Below, one piece after another: positions 19,360 to 19,360 of a stretch of DNA of 19,360 nucleotides (within the stretch, counting starts at the first letter, position 1; each line of letters starts with the position of its first letter). The notes under the pieces were generated by a model that did not search any database, was not told the DNA's origin, and was given only the letters and a program-made list of their open reading frames with translations. Source of the DNA: Scleroderma bovista (lineage: Eukaryota > Basidiomycota > Agaricomycetes > Boletales > Sclerodermataceae); contig JAYMGJ010000730.1 in NCBI GenBank assembly GCA_037178675.1, positions 1 to 19,360 of the forward strand, written 5' to 3'. A program made the translations under genes and the position numbers.

Positions 19360-19360
19360 G

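Larger units (their letters stand above)
16598..19360 (-). mobile_element. Tad1-type non-LTR retrotransposon, 3' portion
   Basis: The element runs from outside the window to a 10-nt poly(A) tract (16598-16607 read on the minus strand). It comprises the end of reverse transcriptase, a connection region, RNase H, a CCHC-like motif and about 110 nt of 3' UTR. Non-LTR elements copy themselves by target-primed reverse transcription and usually end in A-rich tails. The matching target duplication would sit at the 5' end, outside the window. The insertion point is immediately upstream of the Harbinger accessory gene's possible ATG codons (16594 and 16560). Confidence 0.85.

Noticed and set aside
1..19360. 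CRISPR array, tRNA or rRNA genes, bacterial operon signals
   Set aside because: No regularly spaced repeats, cloverleaf-like segments or conserved rRNA stretches were seen; the short introns point to a fungal genome.

Overview
The window reads as transposon-rich DNA from a basidiomycete (Agaricomycetes-type) fungus. Coding blocks are interrupted by very short introns of about 34-58 nt with GT..AG ends. The recognisable proteins are families I know as abundant in mushroom-forming fungi: a KDZ transposase with a CxC1 cysteine cluster, a PIF/Harbinger DDE transposase with its Myb/SANT-like partner, and a Tad1-type non-LTR retrotransposon. I see no convincing housekeeping gene, rRNA, tRNA or CRISPR array. 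No database search was possible; family calls rest on motifs recognised by eye. Layout: (1) 1-4720 is a giant inverted repeat. Arms of about 1.37 kb (1-1367 and 3352-4720) differ by one substitution and one 2-nt indel and flank a 2-kb AT-rich, CpG-poor spacer. Each arm holds a 157-nt direct repeat separated by 82 nt. (2) 4721-5460 looks like the U3/promoter part of an LTR, with degenerate TTACTCA-like repeats and a TATTTAAA box. (3) 5534-9723 on the minus strand is one long multi-exon pseudogene: CxC1 cluster, KDZ transposase core, KDZ C-terminal region, and a fused Ulp1-like cysteine protease. It carries many in-frame TGA codons and R-to-C or D-to-N changes explained by C-to-T decay at CpG. 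(4) 9724-13114 holds a short GGGTGAGG-like repeat, one weak 192-aa hypothetical ORF and otherwise nothing I recognise. (5) 13115-16597 is the body of a Harbinger element: an apparently intact 474-aa transposase on the plus strand, tail-to-tail with a Myb/SANT-like accessory gene on the minus strand that has a few breaks. (6) 16598-19360 is the 3' part of a non-LTR retrotransposon on the minus strand: end of the reverse transcriptase, connection region, RNase H with all catalytic residues, a CCHC-like motif, a 3' UTR and a 10-nt poly(A) tract. Its poly(A) end abuts the 5' end of the Harbinger accessory gene, so it inserted into that element. How the parts relate: this is a layered transposon graveyard rather than a working gene cluster. 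The KDZ-Ulp1 copy is old and decayed, with two presumed catalytic aspartates lost. The Harbinger transposase is the only apparently functional gene. The non-LTR copy postdates the Harbinger insertion and has two nonsense codons in an otherwise open frame. The near-identity of the inverted arms implies a recent duplication, gene conversion or an assembly artefact. The CpG-to-TpG decay suggests that this locus has been cytosine-methylated.
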